Below, piece after piece: positions 1-7,458 of a stretch of DNA of 64,000 nucleotides. The translations under genes were made by a program, and so were the position numbers. The stretch lies in the NCBI RefSeq assembly GCF_000145275.1, contig NC_014393.1, positions 4,340,001 to 4,404,000 of the forward strand, written 5' to 3'. Under the pieces are notes generated by a model. It was not told the DNA's origin. It ran no database searches and saw only the letters and a program-made list of their open reading frames with translations. Within the stretch, counting starts at the first letter, position 1; the number at the start of each line of letters is the position of its first letter. This DNA comes from Clostridium cellulovorans 743B. Its GTDB lineage: Bacteria; Bacillota; Clostridia; Clostridiales; Clostridiaceae.

Positions 1-155
1 CTGTGTTAGTTGCTGCTGATTGATAACCTGTGTTAGTTGCTGCTGAGCGATTACCTGTGTTAGTTGCTGCTGATTGATAACCTGTGTTAGTTGCTGCTGA
101 TTGATAACCTGTGTTAGTTGCTGCTGAGTAATCACCTGTGTTAGTTGCTGCTGAG
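1..155 (-). repeat. 27-bp tandem repeats coding the nonapeptide repeat
   Basis: Six head-to-tail units start at 1, 28, 55, 82, 109 and 136. Each carries the invariant 20-mer ctgtgttagttgctgctgag or a one-base variant of it, followed by seven variable bases. The period is exactly nine codons and stays in frame with the DUF7666 gene, so this is a coding repeat; the array continues past the window edge. Confidence 0.95.
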
Positions 156-505
156 TTGTCCTCATTATTGGATTCTTTAGCATTTTCCCAGTTAACTTTG
201 TCATAAATGAACTTTACACCAGCTTCAATTAATCCTTTAAGTCCTATTTCAAAACCTATATGAATCTTGGATGTTGCAACCTTACTATCATCATTATCTT
301 TACTGATCTGCCCATCACCTTCTACTTCGCAAAACCTGCTAGTTGCTGGGGCATAGTAATTAAAAACATCTAATGGGTTTTCGCAAAAGTGAAAACCGCA
401 ATCACAAGCTTTCGCTTTTTCTTCTTCGTAGTCCTTGCCTAATTCATATTGAAAACCTCTGCACTTTAAATCCTTGTCAAAACCTTTAAATCCTTTTATA
501 CTCAT
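1..505 (-). CDS. DUF7666-type phage protein with C-terminal nonapeptide repeats (partial)
   Basis: The frame opens with ATG at 505, behind a GGAGG-type site, and runs off the window's left edge, so the C-terminus is missing. The N-terminal ~110 residues begin MSIKGFKGFDKDLKCRGFQY and include a CDCGFHFCENPLDVFNYY stretch, the pattern of DUF7666 proteins found in phages and prophages. After a short linker come at least six copies of a nine-residue repeat of the form AATNTG-x-x-S, the x-x pair being YQ, NR or DY. Similar repeats follow DUF7666 in phage proteins and may form a pentapeptide-like solenoid; that fold is inferred. Function is unknown. It lies in the same orientation as the antirepressor genes, so it is probably early or lysogeny-region prophage cargo. 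Confidence 0.8.
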   Translation of the reverse strand, partial: MSIKGFKGFDKDLKCRGFQYELGKDYEEEKAKACDCGFHFCENPLDVFNYYAPATSRFCEVEGDGQISKDNDDSKVATSKIHIGFEIGLKGLIEAGVKFIYDKVNWENAKESNNEDNSAATNTGDYSAATNTGYQSAATNTGYQSAATNTGNRSAATNTGYQSAATNT

Positions 506-623
506 TTCAAATTCCTCCATTTAATTTAATATTTTATTTTGGTGTTTTGATACCATTGCAGCATCTTCTGCTAAGCTAGGTTGTCCATAGAATATTAATA
601 AGATGTGTATAAGTGCATAACAC

Positions 624-911
624 TTATAGTTTTACGATTCTAATTCCTTCGCCTACAAAGTTTTTTACGAAACTTCTAAGTTGCTCTATTTCTACTTTTG
701 CATCTGCTAGCTGCTGCTTCAATTTCTTTTCATTTAGATTTTCAATAACCTTACCATTCACAGTTAATTCTTCAACTTCTTTAGTTGAAAAGTAAGGACT
801 ATCAAATGCTTTTAATCTTTTCAATTTACCTTCTCTAACAAGTTTATCTACACTTGTACCGTGGATACCTAAATACTCAGCAACTTCTGATCTGCTCATT
901 ATTGCTCCCAT
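624..911 (-). CDS. Small excisionase/MerR-type HTH prophage protein
   Basis: About 95 aa. The start is set at the ATG at 911 (MGAIMSRSEV...) because AAGGGGTG lies about six bases upstream; a GTG three codons earlier overlaps that site and is rejected. Residues ~5-50 form a DNA-binding helix-turn-helix of the HTH_17/excisionase kind (SRSEVAEYLGIHGTSVDKLV, then a KAFDSPYFST wing). The second half is a predicted coiled coil (ENLNEKKLKQQLADAKVEIE). It lies 12 bases downstream of an antirepressor gene in the same direction, so they are probably co-transcribed. It may act in lysogeny control or excision; the exact role is not shown. Confidence 0.7.
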   Translation of the reverse strand: MGAIMSRSEVAEYLGIHGTSVDKLVREGKLKRLKAFDSPYFSTKEVEELTVNGKVIENLNEKKLKQQLADAKVEIEQLRSFVKNFVGEGIRIVKL

Positions 912-923
912 AAAATTCACCCC

Positions 924-1685
924 TTAACTTTTAAACTTATTAATAAAGTAAACTTGCCCTTTTCCAGTAACTTTAGGAGTTTTAGAAATAGATACATGCC
1001 CATCAGCATGAGATATAGATGTCTCCTTTATCTCAAATAAACCTAGTTCCATACTGCTTTGAGTTGGCATATTATAATCAGTGCCTTTTCGCTTGATTAA
1101 ATAACCATATTTTCTTAACCACTCAAATAGTCTGTTTTGACCAACATCGACACCATTTTGTTTAAGTATTTTAGCTAACTCACCAACTAATATGGAATTG
1201 TGTGAAGCTGCTACCGCATTAGCAAATACTACTTTTGGTTTTTGTTCTTGAAGCTTATCCTCAGCTAGTTTTCTCTTTTGCTGTTCCTCTTTCAAATTAG
1301 TAGCTAACTGAATTAAAAAGTCAGGACTAGTTATTGCTTTTTCAATGGTGTCGTTTGTCATGTATACTCCATGTTTTCTTATGGAAGGAAGTACCTCACT
1401 AGTAACCCATTTCTTAAACTTCTTAGCATTAGGTAATTTGCTACCTAAGATTAAAGAATAAAGACCACTTTCATTTATGATTACTAAATCTTGTTTTCCA
1501 CCAGGGGTGTCGCAATTTGCTACCCCCTTATCATCTTCATCTACATGTTTATTTAAAGCATCTCTTCCATTTGAGTAGCCTAATTTTTCAGCTACATCCT
1601 TGCCTATAAACCAAGGTTCATTGTTTATAACCACCGTTCTAACTTGTCCAAATTCTTCGCTTGTGAAAATTCTTAAATCATTCAT
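924..1685 (-). CDS. Phage antirepressor, BRO-N plus KilAC (ANT) domains
   Basis: 253 aa. Residues ~5-110 are a BRO-N domain (FGQVRTVVINNEPWFIGKDV, then NESGLYSLILGSKLPNAKKF and WVTSEVLPSIRKHG). Residues ~135-250 are a KilAC/ANT domain (GELAKILKQNGVDVGQNRLF, EWLRKYGYLI, and a C-terminal TGKGQVYFINKF). This order is that of classic phage antirepressors, which bind DNA or repressor and switch the phage to lytic growth. A coiled stretch (EEQQKRKLAEDKLQEQ) joins the two domains. The leader gaaggtaataagcaaATG is nearly the same as that of the BRO-N gene at 3302-3997, which suggests duplication. It is the most complete of three antirepressor-type genes here. Confidence 0.9.
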   Translation of the reverse strand: MNDLRIFTSEEFGQVRTVVINNEPWFIGKDVAEKLGYSNGRDALNKHVDEDDKGVANCDTPGGKQDLVIINESGLYSLILGSKLPNAKKFKKWVTSEVLPSIRKHGVYMTNDTIEKAITSPDFLIQLATNLKEEQQKRKLAEDKLQEQKPKVVFANAVAASHNSILVGELAKILKQNGVDVGQNRLFEWLRKYGYLIKRKGTDYNMPTQSSMELGLFEIKETSISHADGHVSISKTPKVTGKGQVYFINKFKS

Positions 1686-1776
1686 TTGCTTATTACCTTC
1701 TTTCTGTATTTTTCTTACTTTCTAATTAAATTAAGTCATTTATGTGTTATAATCTCCTGTGGAAGGAGGTGATTGA

Positions 1777-1983
1777 ATGTCAAAAGATTTTGATGATTTC
1801 GTTAAATCTCTAAGTAAGGAAGAGTTAGAAGAAATCGGAAATAGTGCTAACAATAAAGACATAGTTATAACACTCCCAATAACTGAGGAAACTATTAACA
1901 AATTTATCACTGGTATATCCACAGCAAATTTAATTATTGCCTTTGCTTTGTTACGCAAGTATCATGACTGGCTAAATTCTTAG
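1777..1983 (+). CDS. Small prophage protein, unknown function
   Basis: 68 aa, beginning MSKDFDDFVKSLSKEELEEI. A full GGAAGGAGGTGATTG ribosome binding site sits just upstream of the ATG, which is the main reason to call it. The N-terminal half is acidic and probably helical. The second half (TEETINKFITGISTANLIIAFALLRKYHDWL) could be an amphipathic or membrane-interacting helix. It runs against its neighbours, and its 3' end overlaps the tail of the leftward gene at 1934-2245 by 50 bases. It could produce antisense transcripts across the antirepressor cluster. No known family was recognised. Confidence 0.6.
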   Translation: MSKDFDDFVKSLSKEELEEIGNSANNKDIVITLPITEETINKFITGISTANLIIAFALLRKYHDWLNS

Positions 1984-2245
1984 CAAGTTCAATACTGTCA
2001 ATTTCGATGGATATGTTTTCTATCTGCTCTTGAACTTGCCCTTCCTGAGCAGATAATTCAATGTCATTTAGAATGGATAATGTATTTACTATTTCTATAA
2101 TTTTTTCAGAAGCTTGTACTGCAACTAATAATGTATTAGCTGAATAACATTTATTTCCATACCTATCCATGGCTTGAGAAGACGCTTTCTCCTGAATATC
2201 CTCTAATCTTGTAATTTGTTTTTCTAAAATTTCTTTATAATTCAC
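1934..2245 (-). CDS. Hypothetical prophage protein, coiled coil
   Basis: 103 aa, starting with GTG at 2245 behind AAGAAGG. The N-terminal region (KEILEKQITRLEDIQEKASS, then AMDRYGNKCYSANTLLVAVQ) is helical and recalls small proteins found between phage antirepressors. The tail is acidic and glutamine-rich. It begins two bases after the stop of the large antirepressor-type gene at 2248-3291 and is surely translated from the same message. Its last 50 bases lie under the rightward gene at 1777-1983. Function is unknown. Confidence 0.6.
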   Translation of the reverse strand: MNYKEILEKQITRLEDIQEKASSQAMDRYGNKCYSANTLLVAVQASEKIIEIVNTLSILNDIELSAQEGQVQEQIENISIEIDSIELAKNLASHDTCVTKQRQ

Positions 2246-2247
2246 AA

Positions 2248-3291
2248 TTATTTACCTTCTTTCTTTAATTGTTCTAAAACTTCTTCATTGCCACATATTA
2301 ATAAGTCAATCTTTGTTCTCTCAGCTACTAAAGCCTTATTCTTTGATTCAAGTTCTTTTATCATTTCACTTTTTAGCTGAGGACTAAAACTTGAGAAATA
2401 GTTATTAACGAACTTGTTTTCATTTGCAACATAGCCACCTTTAAGTCTAATATTTTTCAGTATAATTTTTATTTGCTTCTTGAACTCTTTAGCTATTGGC
2501 TTTCTACTCTGCATAAGAACTTCATATACACCATCTTCTGTCAAGAACCACATTTCTTGCTGTCCGCCTTGGGTCGGAACAATCTTCCGAACCTTCTCTT
2601 CAACATCTACATTGTTAAGCATTTTGTTTATACTGGATAAGTCATATTCAATCCATTCCGCTATATCTTTAGCTAGAAACAATGGATTCTGAAAATCTCC
2701 AAACACTCTAAAATGTCTCCCTAGAATTTCGCCAGTATCAATGACCTGTAAATCGAATTTATCGTTCTTAGTTTCTTGTGTATCAATATGTATCTGTTCT
2801 TGAATTTCTATTTCTTTAGGTGGTACTAATTCATCTAAGAGAGTTTTTACTCTTGAACTATTTTTACTTATGTTTACATACTCTTTAAGCCCATCATAGG
2901 AAATTAAAAGCATTCCAAACTGATTTCTGTACATATTCAAATCTCTGGTTTCATCTGCACTTAATTTTGATATATAATTATCATTTACGGGCTTCGCTAT
3001 TGTGGTGGTACTACTTGCACCTAAAGCTTTTGCAACATCCAAGACAACAAATTTATCTGTACCTTTAATATTTCTAACTTTGCCAAGGCTTGTCTCTAAA
3101 ATTTGTACTTTGTTAGGGTCATGTGGAAATTCATCTTCAAATTTAATACCTTTAAACTCATTAATTGAAATTCTTATCGTTCTACCTAGTCCATCAATTT
3201 TCCTTATATCACCTCTTTTAATGCATTCATAAATATGACTTCTGCTTACTTTTAGTTTTTTAGCCGCTTCAGCTACTGTATAACTTTTCAT
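2248..3291 (-). CDS. HTH-BRO antirepressor-type protein with two BRO-N-like domains
   Basis: 347 aa, ATG at 3291 behind GGAGTGG. Residues 1-50 are an excisionase-type helix-turn-helix (YTVAEAAKKLKVSRSHIYEC, IKRGDIRKIDGLGRTIRIS). Residues ~65-155 look like a first, divergent BRO-N domain (GTDKFVVLDVAKALGAS, ISYDGLKEYVNISKN). Residues ~190-290 are a clearer BRO-N domain (NPLFLAKDIAEWIEYD, WFLTEDGVYEVLMQSRKPIA, FKKQIKIILKNIRLKGGY). The C-terminus is a charged coiled coil. An HTH fused to tandem BRO-N domains is less common than BRO-N/KilAC. It probably binds DNA in prophage regulation; the target is not known. Confidence 0.75.
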   Translation of the reverse strand: MKSYTVAEAAKKLKVSRSHIYECIKRGDIRKIDGLGRTIRISINEFKGIKFEDEFPHDPNKVQILETSLGKVRNIKGTDKFVVLDVAKALGASSTTTIAKPVNDNYISKLSADETRDLNMYRNQFGMLLISYDGLKEYVNISKNSSRVKTLLDELVPPKEIEIQEQIHIDTQETKNDKFDLQVIDTGEILGRHFRVFGDFQNPLFLAKDIAEWIEYDLSSINKMLNNVDVEEKVRKIVPTQGGQQEMWFLTEDGVYEVLMQSRKPIAKEFKKQIKIILKNIRLKGGYVANENKFVNNYFSSFSPQLKSEMIKELESKNKALVAERTKIDLLICGNEEVLEQLKKEGK

Positions 3292-3301
3292 ATTGCCACT
3301 C

Positions 3302-3997
3302 CTATACTCTTCTATTTAGATCATAAATAGATACTTGATTCTCTTTTCTTTCTGCCTTTATGACAGCGATGCTTTCATCAATAATACCTAAGCTATCCCT
3401 CAACACTTCCACAGGAACATCTTCCCACTTGTCTGCATTAAGCTTAATAAGCACTCTTTCTTTAACAAGTTCATATTCTTCATTAACTTTAGTAATTCCA
3501 AGTCTCTTCTTTATATAAGAAACTATGTCTGTTTTTTGCTTAGTAACTGGTTTGAAGTATTCTTTGCATTTCTCTTCAAGCTTTGACATTCTATCATTGA
3601 CTATTGCATCTAATTTGCTTTCAAGAAGAATAGCTATGTCATTACTTGATGCTAATTGATTGTTGTATGAGCCTGTCTTTCTAATGGAAGGTAAAACTAC
3701 ATCAGTAACCCAATCTTGAAATCTTTCAGCTTCTTCTTTCCTTGATTTAAAGATAAGCTTGTACACTCCGCTTTCAGTAAGAAAGTTTTCTCCTGCATTA
3801 TTCAGTTTTCGGAAGTCGGCTATACCGATATCTGAATTAGTTAATTTAATAACTTGTTTTTCATTAAAATTTCTTATACTGTCATTTACATTCTTAATAT
3901 CTAAACACTCTGCTACATGCTTAGTATTAAACAATGCTTGTCCATTCCATTCAAATACTTCAACTTGCTTTTCTTCAAAAATCATTAATTCGTTCAT
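3302..3997 (-). CDS. BRO-N domain antirepressor-type protein
   Basis: 231 aa, ATG at 3997 behind GAAGG. Residues ~5-105 form a BRO-N domain (VEVFEWNGQALFNTKHVAEC, NFLTESGVYKLIFKSRKEEA, WVTDVVLPSIRKTGSY). The C-terminal half (SYIKKRLGITKVNEEYELVK, then RVLIKLNADKWEDVPVEVLR) resembles ORF6C-type extensions of phage regulators; that match is tentative. It is first of the leftward early genes after the Cro-like gene, so it is placed to act soon after derepression. Its leader closely resembles that of the antirepressor at 924-1685, which points to paralogy. Confidence 0.8.
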   Translation of the reverse strand: MNELMIFEEKQVEVFEWNGQALFNTKHVAECLDIKNVNDSIRNFNEKQVIKLTNSDIGIADFRKLNNAGENFLTESGVYKLIFKSRKEEAERFQDWVTDVVLPSIRKTGSYNNQLASSNDIAILLESKLDAIVNDRMSKLEEKCKEYFKPVTKQKTDIVSYIKKRLGITKVNEEYELVKERVLIKLNADKWEDVPVEVLRDSLGIIDESIAVIKAERKENQVSIYDLNRRV

Positions 3998-4092
3998 TTA
4001 TCTATTACCTTCTTTCATTGTGTAAATTTGCTTTGATTTTGAAGCGATTTCCGTCTTTTCAGTTAAAAAAAATTTGAAGCTTATTAATGCTT

Positions 4093-4308
4093 CTATAAGG
4101 TCTTTTCTTTGCTGTTCCATTCTTTAACCCTTCTTTCTATTAGTTCGGTTTGACTAATTCCATATAGGTCGCAAAGTATAGGGACAAATTCAGCTGGTAA
4201 CATAACCTCGCCATCTTCAATACGTCTTAACCTATCTCTCGCTATACCTAGCTTTTTTGCTACAAAAGTAACAGGTATTCCCTTACTTTCTCTGAGTTGT
4301 CTTAGCAT
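4093..4308 (-). CDS. Cro-like XRE-family regulator
   Basis: About 71 aa. The start is placed at the ATG at 4308 (MLRQLRESKGI) because AAGGAGG lies eight bases upstream; the ATG two codons earlier is too close to that site. The protein is nearly all one HTH_XRE domain (LRESKGIPVTFVAKKLGIAR, DRLRRIEDGEVMLPAEFVPI). It is transcribed away from the XRE repressor at 4503-4859, giving the divergent Cro/CI arrangement of a phage switch. It heads the leftward early transcript and probably competes for the operator repeats at 4373-4441. Confidence 0.85.
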   Translation of the reverse strand: MLRQLRESKGIPVTFVAKKLGIARDRLRRIEDGEVMLPAEFVPILCDLYGISQTELIERRVKEWNSKEKTL

Positions 4309-4372
4309 TTTCATACCTCCTTCCCTGTGAACTCAGTATATAATACTTTATGTAGAATTGTAAAATCGTGTC

Positions 4373-4441
4373 TTGCTTCAATATTGAAGTTTATTGCGTC
4401 AATAATGCATTTTGCTTCATTTTCCTTCTATTTGAAGCAAA
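4373..4441. promoter_or_regulatory. Candidate prophage repressor operators
   Basis: The gap between the divergent regulators holds repeated TTGCTTCA half-sites. A perfect 14-bp palindrome CTTCAATATTGAAG lies at 4376-4389. TTTGCTTCA at 4411-4419 faces TGAAGCAAA at 4433-4441. Such spaced, related sites between cro-like and cI-like genes are expected binding sites for both proteins. A further GAAGC...GCTTC pair at 4075-4092 lies just past the Cro-like gene. Confidence 0.6.
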
Positions 4442-4502
4442 TTACAATATTCGTTGTTTTATTTTACGTCAAATATGATATACTATACTACGAGGTGAGA
4501 AA

Positions 4503-4859
4503 ATGTTATCTGAAAAATTAAAGCAAATAAGGAAAGAAATGCACTTAACTCAACAAGAGTTTGCAGATAAATTAGGAATAAGCAGAGGTTACTACTGCGA
4601 TATGGAACGCGGTAGAAATAAAGGTACTAATGTAAAAGTAATATCAAAATTATCTGACGTTACAGGCAAGCCCATGGAGTATTTCGTTGATAAGGATACA
4701 GAGTTAAAGCAATATGATGTATTAGATTCTGCTTTAGATATGCTTATAGATAAAGGATATGTTGAAGACGATGGCGAGATTAATGACAATATGGCTAAAA
4801 ACATAATCATGGAGATATTAAAGAAGGAACTTTGCTTAAAAATAAAAAGCAGGGAGTAA
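4503..4859 (+). CDS. CI-like XRE-family prophage repressor
   Basis: 118 aa, start ATG at 4503 with GAGGTGAG upstream. Residues ~5-65 are a strong HTH_XRE domain (LKQIRKEMHLTQQEFADKLG, ISRGYYCDMERGRNKGTNVK). The rest is short and helical, with no LexA/CI-type peptidase. If it is SOS-sensitive, control must therefore come from elsewhere, such as antirepressors. It reads toward the integrase, as in many temperate Firmicute phages. A hairpin (GCAGGGAGTA ... TACTTCCTGC, 4849-4873) overlaps its stop codon and may end or attenuate the transcript. Confidence 0.85.
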   Translation: MLSEKLKQIRKEMHLTQQEFADKLGISRGYYCDMERGRNKGTNVKVISKLSDVTGKPMEYFVDKDTELKQYDVLDSALDMLIDKGYVEDDGEINDNMAKNIIMEILKKELCLKIKSRE

Positions 4860-5162
4860 AATCTACTTCCTGCCAAGGTCTTTTATTAGTTCCAATAATG
4901 ATATAATTTCTTGATTGATTTCTTGACTATTCACATAATCGCCCCACTTCAATTTAATGTGACCCGCTTGGCATTTGTGTGTGAAATTCCTAAAAATAGT
5001 ATATCATAATACGAACAGTTGTTCTACTATTTTTTATCATTTGTTAATAATTTAAGTATACTACTTCTGTAAATAGTATCAATAATCACATAATAGATTT
5101 TAGAGATTGTTTATAATTTACCAATGTTGTATAGAATCACTAGAGAAAAGGAGGAATGAAAA
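4860..5162 (+). other. Repressor-integrase intergenic region
   Basis: About 300 bases with no convincing gene. It begins with the right arm of the hairpin that overlaps the repressor stop, carries a LexA-type box at 5013-5024, and ends in an AT-rich leader with an AAGGAGG site for the integrase. A 23-codon leftward frame near 4880-4960 starting with GTG has only weak support. Confidence 0.5.
5013..5024. promoter_or_regulatory. Candidate LexA (DinR) box upstream of integrase
   Basis: The sequence cGAACAGTTGTTCt fits the Gram-positive SOS box core GAAC-N4-GTTC exactly. It lies about 140 bases before the integrase start, and its right half (TTGTTC) could double as a -35 element. If real, it ties integrase or excision to DNA damage. 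One short match in AT-rich DNA is suggestive only. Confidence 0.45.
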
Positions 5163-6248
5163 ATGTTTGAATATAAGATTCTTACTCGTAAAAAAGACAA
5201 AGGATATCAATTTATAGTTAGTTACAAAGATGAAACTGGTAAATGGAAACAAAGAGCAAAGCAAGGTTTTGAAAATGAATCTAAGGCAGAAAAAGCAGCT
5301 AAGGCTTATATATTTGATTTAAAAGAAGAACTCGAAGAAAAAGCCAAATTAAACAAGGATTATGAAAATATAACATTTGAAGAGTTTTCAAAAATGTACC
5401 TTAAACATAAGAAAAATCACGTTGAACCCCATACATTAACTAGGTTCAAGCTTGCTATTAGTAAATTTAGTGACTTGGATAGTATGAGAATGACCGATAT
5501 CAAGGTTAGAGATATACAAAATATAGTCGACAAAATGGTTAAAAGTGACACTTTAAAAGCATCAAGCATATTGGCATACAAAAATACTGTATCTACCATG
5601 TTTGAATCTGCTATAAAGCAATTTGAGGTCATTATAAGTAATCCATGCACTAATGTTATTGCCCCAAAAGCCGCAAAACCAAACAAAAGAGCCTTGACCA
5701 AGATAGAGGTTGATGATCTACTTTCTAAAATAGAAAATAAAACACATTACTTAATATCTTTAATAGCTGCTTATTGTGGTCTAAGGGCAGGGGAAATTTT
5801 GGGGTTAACATGGCAAGATATTGATGAAGAAAATGATTTAATAAAGATTACTAAACAGTGGAAAAAACTTAAGAATGGTGAGTATGGAATGGGTCCACTC
5901 AAGAGTAGTAATTCTTATAGAGAGGTAACTTTGCCTTTAAAGGTAAAATTAGAGCTTAAAAAATATAAGATAGAATATTCTATAGGTGATGAACAAAGAT
6001 TGTTTAAGTATAAAGATTCATCTTGTATAGTATCAACTCTTAGATATGACTATAAGAAAGCTGGATATGATGTAAGTATTCATGAGTTAAGACACTCTTA
6101 TGCAAGTTTATTAATAAGCAAAGGATTGACCCATGATGAAGCAGCGGAAGTTTTAGGGCATACGGTGGAAGAAAATATAAGAACCTATTCACATCTTACT
6201 GCTGATAATAAGAATAAGGTTAAAAAGCTTATTCTAAAAAACTTCTGA
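5163..6248 (+). CDS. int: Tyrosine site-specific integrase (prophage)
   Basis: 361 aa, ATG at 5163 behind AAGGAGG. Residues ~5-55 are an AP2-like arm-binding domain (YQFIVSYKDETGKWKQRAKQ). Residues ~65-155 are the SAM-like core-binding domain. Residues ~175-355 are the catalytic domain with the full active set: R208 (GLRAGE), K247 region (GPLKSS), H307 and R310 (HELRH), H333 (LGHT) and the nucleophile Y342 (TYSHL). Length and layout match phage and ICE integrases of Firmicutes. It is the last prophage gene, and within 150 bases lies a truncated chromosomal gene, so the attachment site is adjacent. Confidence 0.95.
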   Translation: MFEYKILTRKKDKGYQFIVSYKDETGKWKQRAKQGFENESKAEKAAKAYIFDLKEELEEKAKLNKDYENITFEEFSKMYLKHKKNHVEPHTLTRFKLAISKFSDLDSMRMTDIKVRDIQNIVDKMVKSDTLKASSILAYKNTVSTMFESAIKQFEVIISNPCTNVIAPKAAKPNKRALTKIEVDDLLSKIENKTHYLISLIAAYCGLRAGEILGLTWQDIDEENDLIKITKQWKKLKNGEYGMGPLKSSNSYREVTLPLKVKLELKKYKIEYSIGDEQRLFKYKDSSCIVSTLRYDYKKAGYDVSIHELRHSYASLLISKGLTHDEAAEVLGHTVEENIRTYSHLTADNKNKVKKLILKNF

Positions 6249-6345
6249 CGATCAATGAATTTCTGCCGTTCTTCTGCCGAAAATTTCACAACCCTTGTAA
6301 ATCAACGGTTTCAAGAGTTAAAACTATATTTATCTTTAGAATAAG
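6249..6345. other. Probable prophage attachment junction
   Basis: This is the gap between the integrase stop and the surviving start of a NUDIX gene. Chromosome-like coding sequence reads normally through the YSKDKY codons (near 6329-6346) and then departs from the family pattern, so the crossover lies about there. A short direct repeat (ttctgccg twice, 6261-6279) in the phage side may be an integrase arm site. The core repeat cannot be confirmed because the other prophage end is outside the window. Confidence 0.5.
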
Positions 6346-6403
6346 TTAAGCCCGCTTGTGCAATAGCTTGTAATTCCATCGCCCAATTCATCCATTGTTC
6401 CAT
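6311..6403 (-). pseudogene. 5' stump of a NUDIX hydrolase gene cut by the prophage
   Basis: A 30-codon frame starts with ATG at 6403 behind AAAAGAGG and reads MEQWMNWAMELQAIAQAGLT, then YSKDKYSFNS and stop. The part up to YSKDKY matches the N-terminal helix of NUDIX hydrolases of the ADP-ribose pyrophosphatase type, which continue with an ERYE-like segment. Here that continuation is replaced by phage sequence. The rest of the gene is expected beyond the left edge of the window, at the far end of the prophage. The family match is by memory of the motif. Confidence 0.7.
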
Positions 6404-6600
6404 AGCTTTGCCTCTTTTCATTATATTTTCTTATATCAGCTCCAATAATGTTTCTATATTAAATGCATGTACCGTTGACAAAATCAATATATTTTTTTAA
6501 TCTAACTACACTATATATAAGGTTTATTATTATGAGCAAATCGCTCTTTAAATATAAATTTGATATATTTTATCAATCACTGTATCTTTTACATATTCCA

Positions 6601-7167
6601 TCAATGATTATACATTTCATATATTTTATCAATGAACTTAGAATATACTTTTTGCATATGAGGCTCATTACTATATGTATTTACTTCGTTTGTATTTATC
6701 CATTTAACACCACTGTTCTCATCTTCTTTTATAAATAGTTCTTGCTTATCATCAGCCTCCATTAAATATGAAACAGATAAGTGAAGATGCGGAGCCACAT
6801 ATTTACCTCTCTTTATATGAGATATCACCGTTAATATATCTAAAGAAAAAATACCTGAACTTAAAAGTTTTATATCTTTTATACCCGTTTCTTCTTTAGC
6901 CTCTCTTGTTGCAACAGCTAATAAGTCTTCTTCTCCATCAGCATGTCCTCCAGTCCAAGACCAAGAATCATATATATTATGATATATCATCAAAACCTTT
7001 TCCTTGGTCTTATTTACTATAAATGCAGAAGATGTTATATGCGCAATCTGGTTATCTCTTGTTAATATATCTGGAAATTTTTCTATACATCTAAGAATTA
7101 TTTCTTTATCTATTTTTTCTTGTTCATTGTAAGGCTTATAACTTTCAATCTCTTCAATCCATCCCAT
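6601..7167 (-). CDS. NUDIX hydrolase
   Basis: 188 aa from the ATG at 7167 (MGWIEEIESY), which has AGAGGTG five bases upstream; a GTG three codons earlier overlaps that site. The Nudix box GX5EX7REUXEEXGU is intact (GGHADGEEDLLAVATREAKE, then ETGI), so the Mg-binding glutamates are present. The family cleaves nucleoside diphosphates linked to another moiety; the substrate cannot be told here. The N-terminal region (KIDKEIILRCIEKFPDILTR) matches NUDIX proteins annotated as general pyrophosphohydrolases. It stands alone next to the disrupted NUDIX stump but is a different family member. Confidence 0.85.
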   Translation of the reverse strand: MGWIEEIESYKPYNEQEKIDKEIILRCIEKFPDILTRDNQIAHITSSAFIVNKTKEKVLMIYHNIYDSWSWTGGHADGEEDLLAVATREAKEETGIKDIKLLSSGIFSLDILTVISHIKRGKYVAPHLHLSVSYLMEADDKQELFIKEDENSGVKWINTNEVNTYSNEPHMQKVYSKFIDKIYEMYNH

Positions 7168-7309
7168 ATGTTTCACCTCTTTTCACAAAATAGTCTTCTT
7201 GCAAATATTCTCAACCGCCCTATAGTCTATTTTTCAGATTTTATTATACCTTATATTCTAACCTAATTGCTTGAACTTTTCTGGTTATAAAATTGAAATA
7301 TATAAAGAA

Positions 7310-7362
7310 AGATCATTTTTAGTACTAAACTTTTCTTGAAAATTTAACATTAAAAATGATCT
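7310..7362. repeat. Perfect 12-bp inverted repeat
   Basis: AGATCATTTTTA at 7310-7321 and TAAAAATGATCT at 7351-7362 pair perfectly around a 29-base loop. It lies between the NUDIX gene (start 7167) and the dGTPase stop (7459). It could be a weak terminator for the leftward dGTPase gene or a small mobile-repeat remnant. The rest of 7168-7458 shows nothing else. Confidence 0.5.
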
Positions 7363-7458
7363 AAGATATTCCATTATTATTTTTAAATAAATTTAAACGT
7401 AATTCAGAAATTAAACTTTAGCTTTATTGATGACCTTAAATTTGTTTATCAAAAAAAC

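Noticed and set aside
1..155. CRISPR-like array of short regular repeats
   Set aside because: The 27-bp period is nine codons, stays in frame with a DUF7666 protein and has only seven variable bases per unit, so it is a coding repeat, not repeat-spacer DNA.
4327..4521. Rightward 64-codon frame between the Cro-like and CI-like genes
   Set aside because: It covers the operator and promoter region, overlaps the CI-like start and has no ribosome binding site.
6463..6738. Rightward 91-codon hydrophobic frame after the integrase
   Set aside because: It overlaps the NUDIX gene on the other strand, has no ribosome binding site and looks like AT-rich noise.
7310..7362. Insertion-sequence end or MITE
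   Set aside because: Only one 12-bp inverted repeat is present, without target duplication or further copies in the window, so it is left as a plain repeat.
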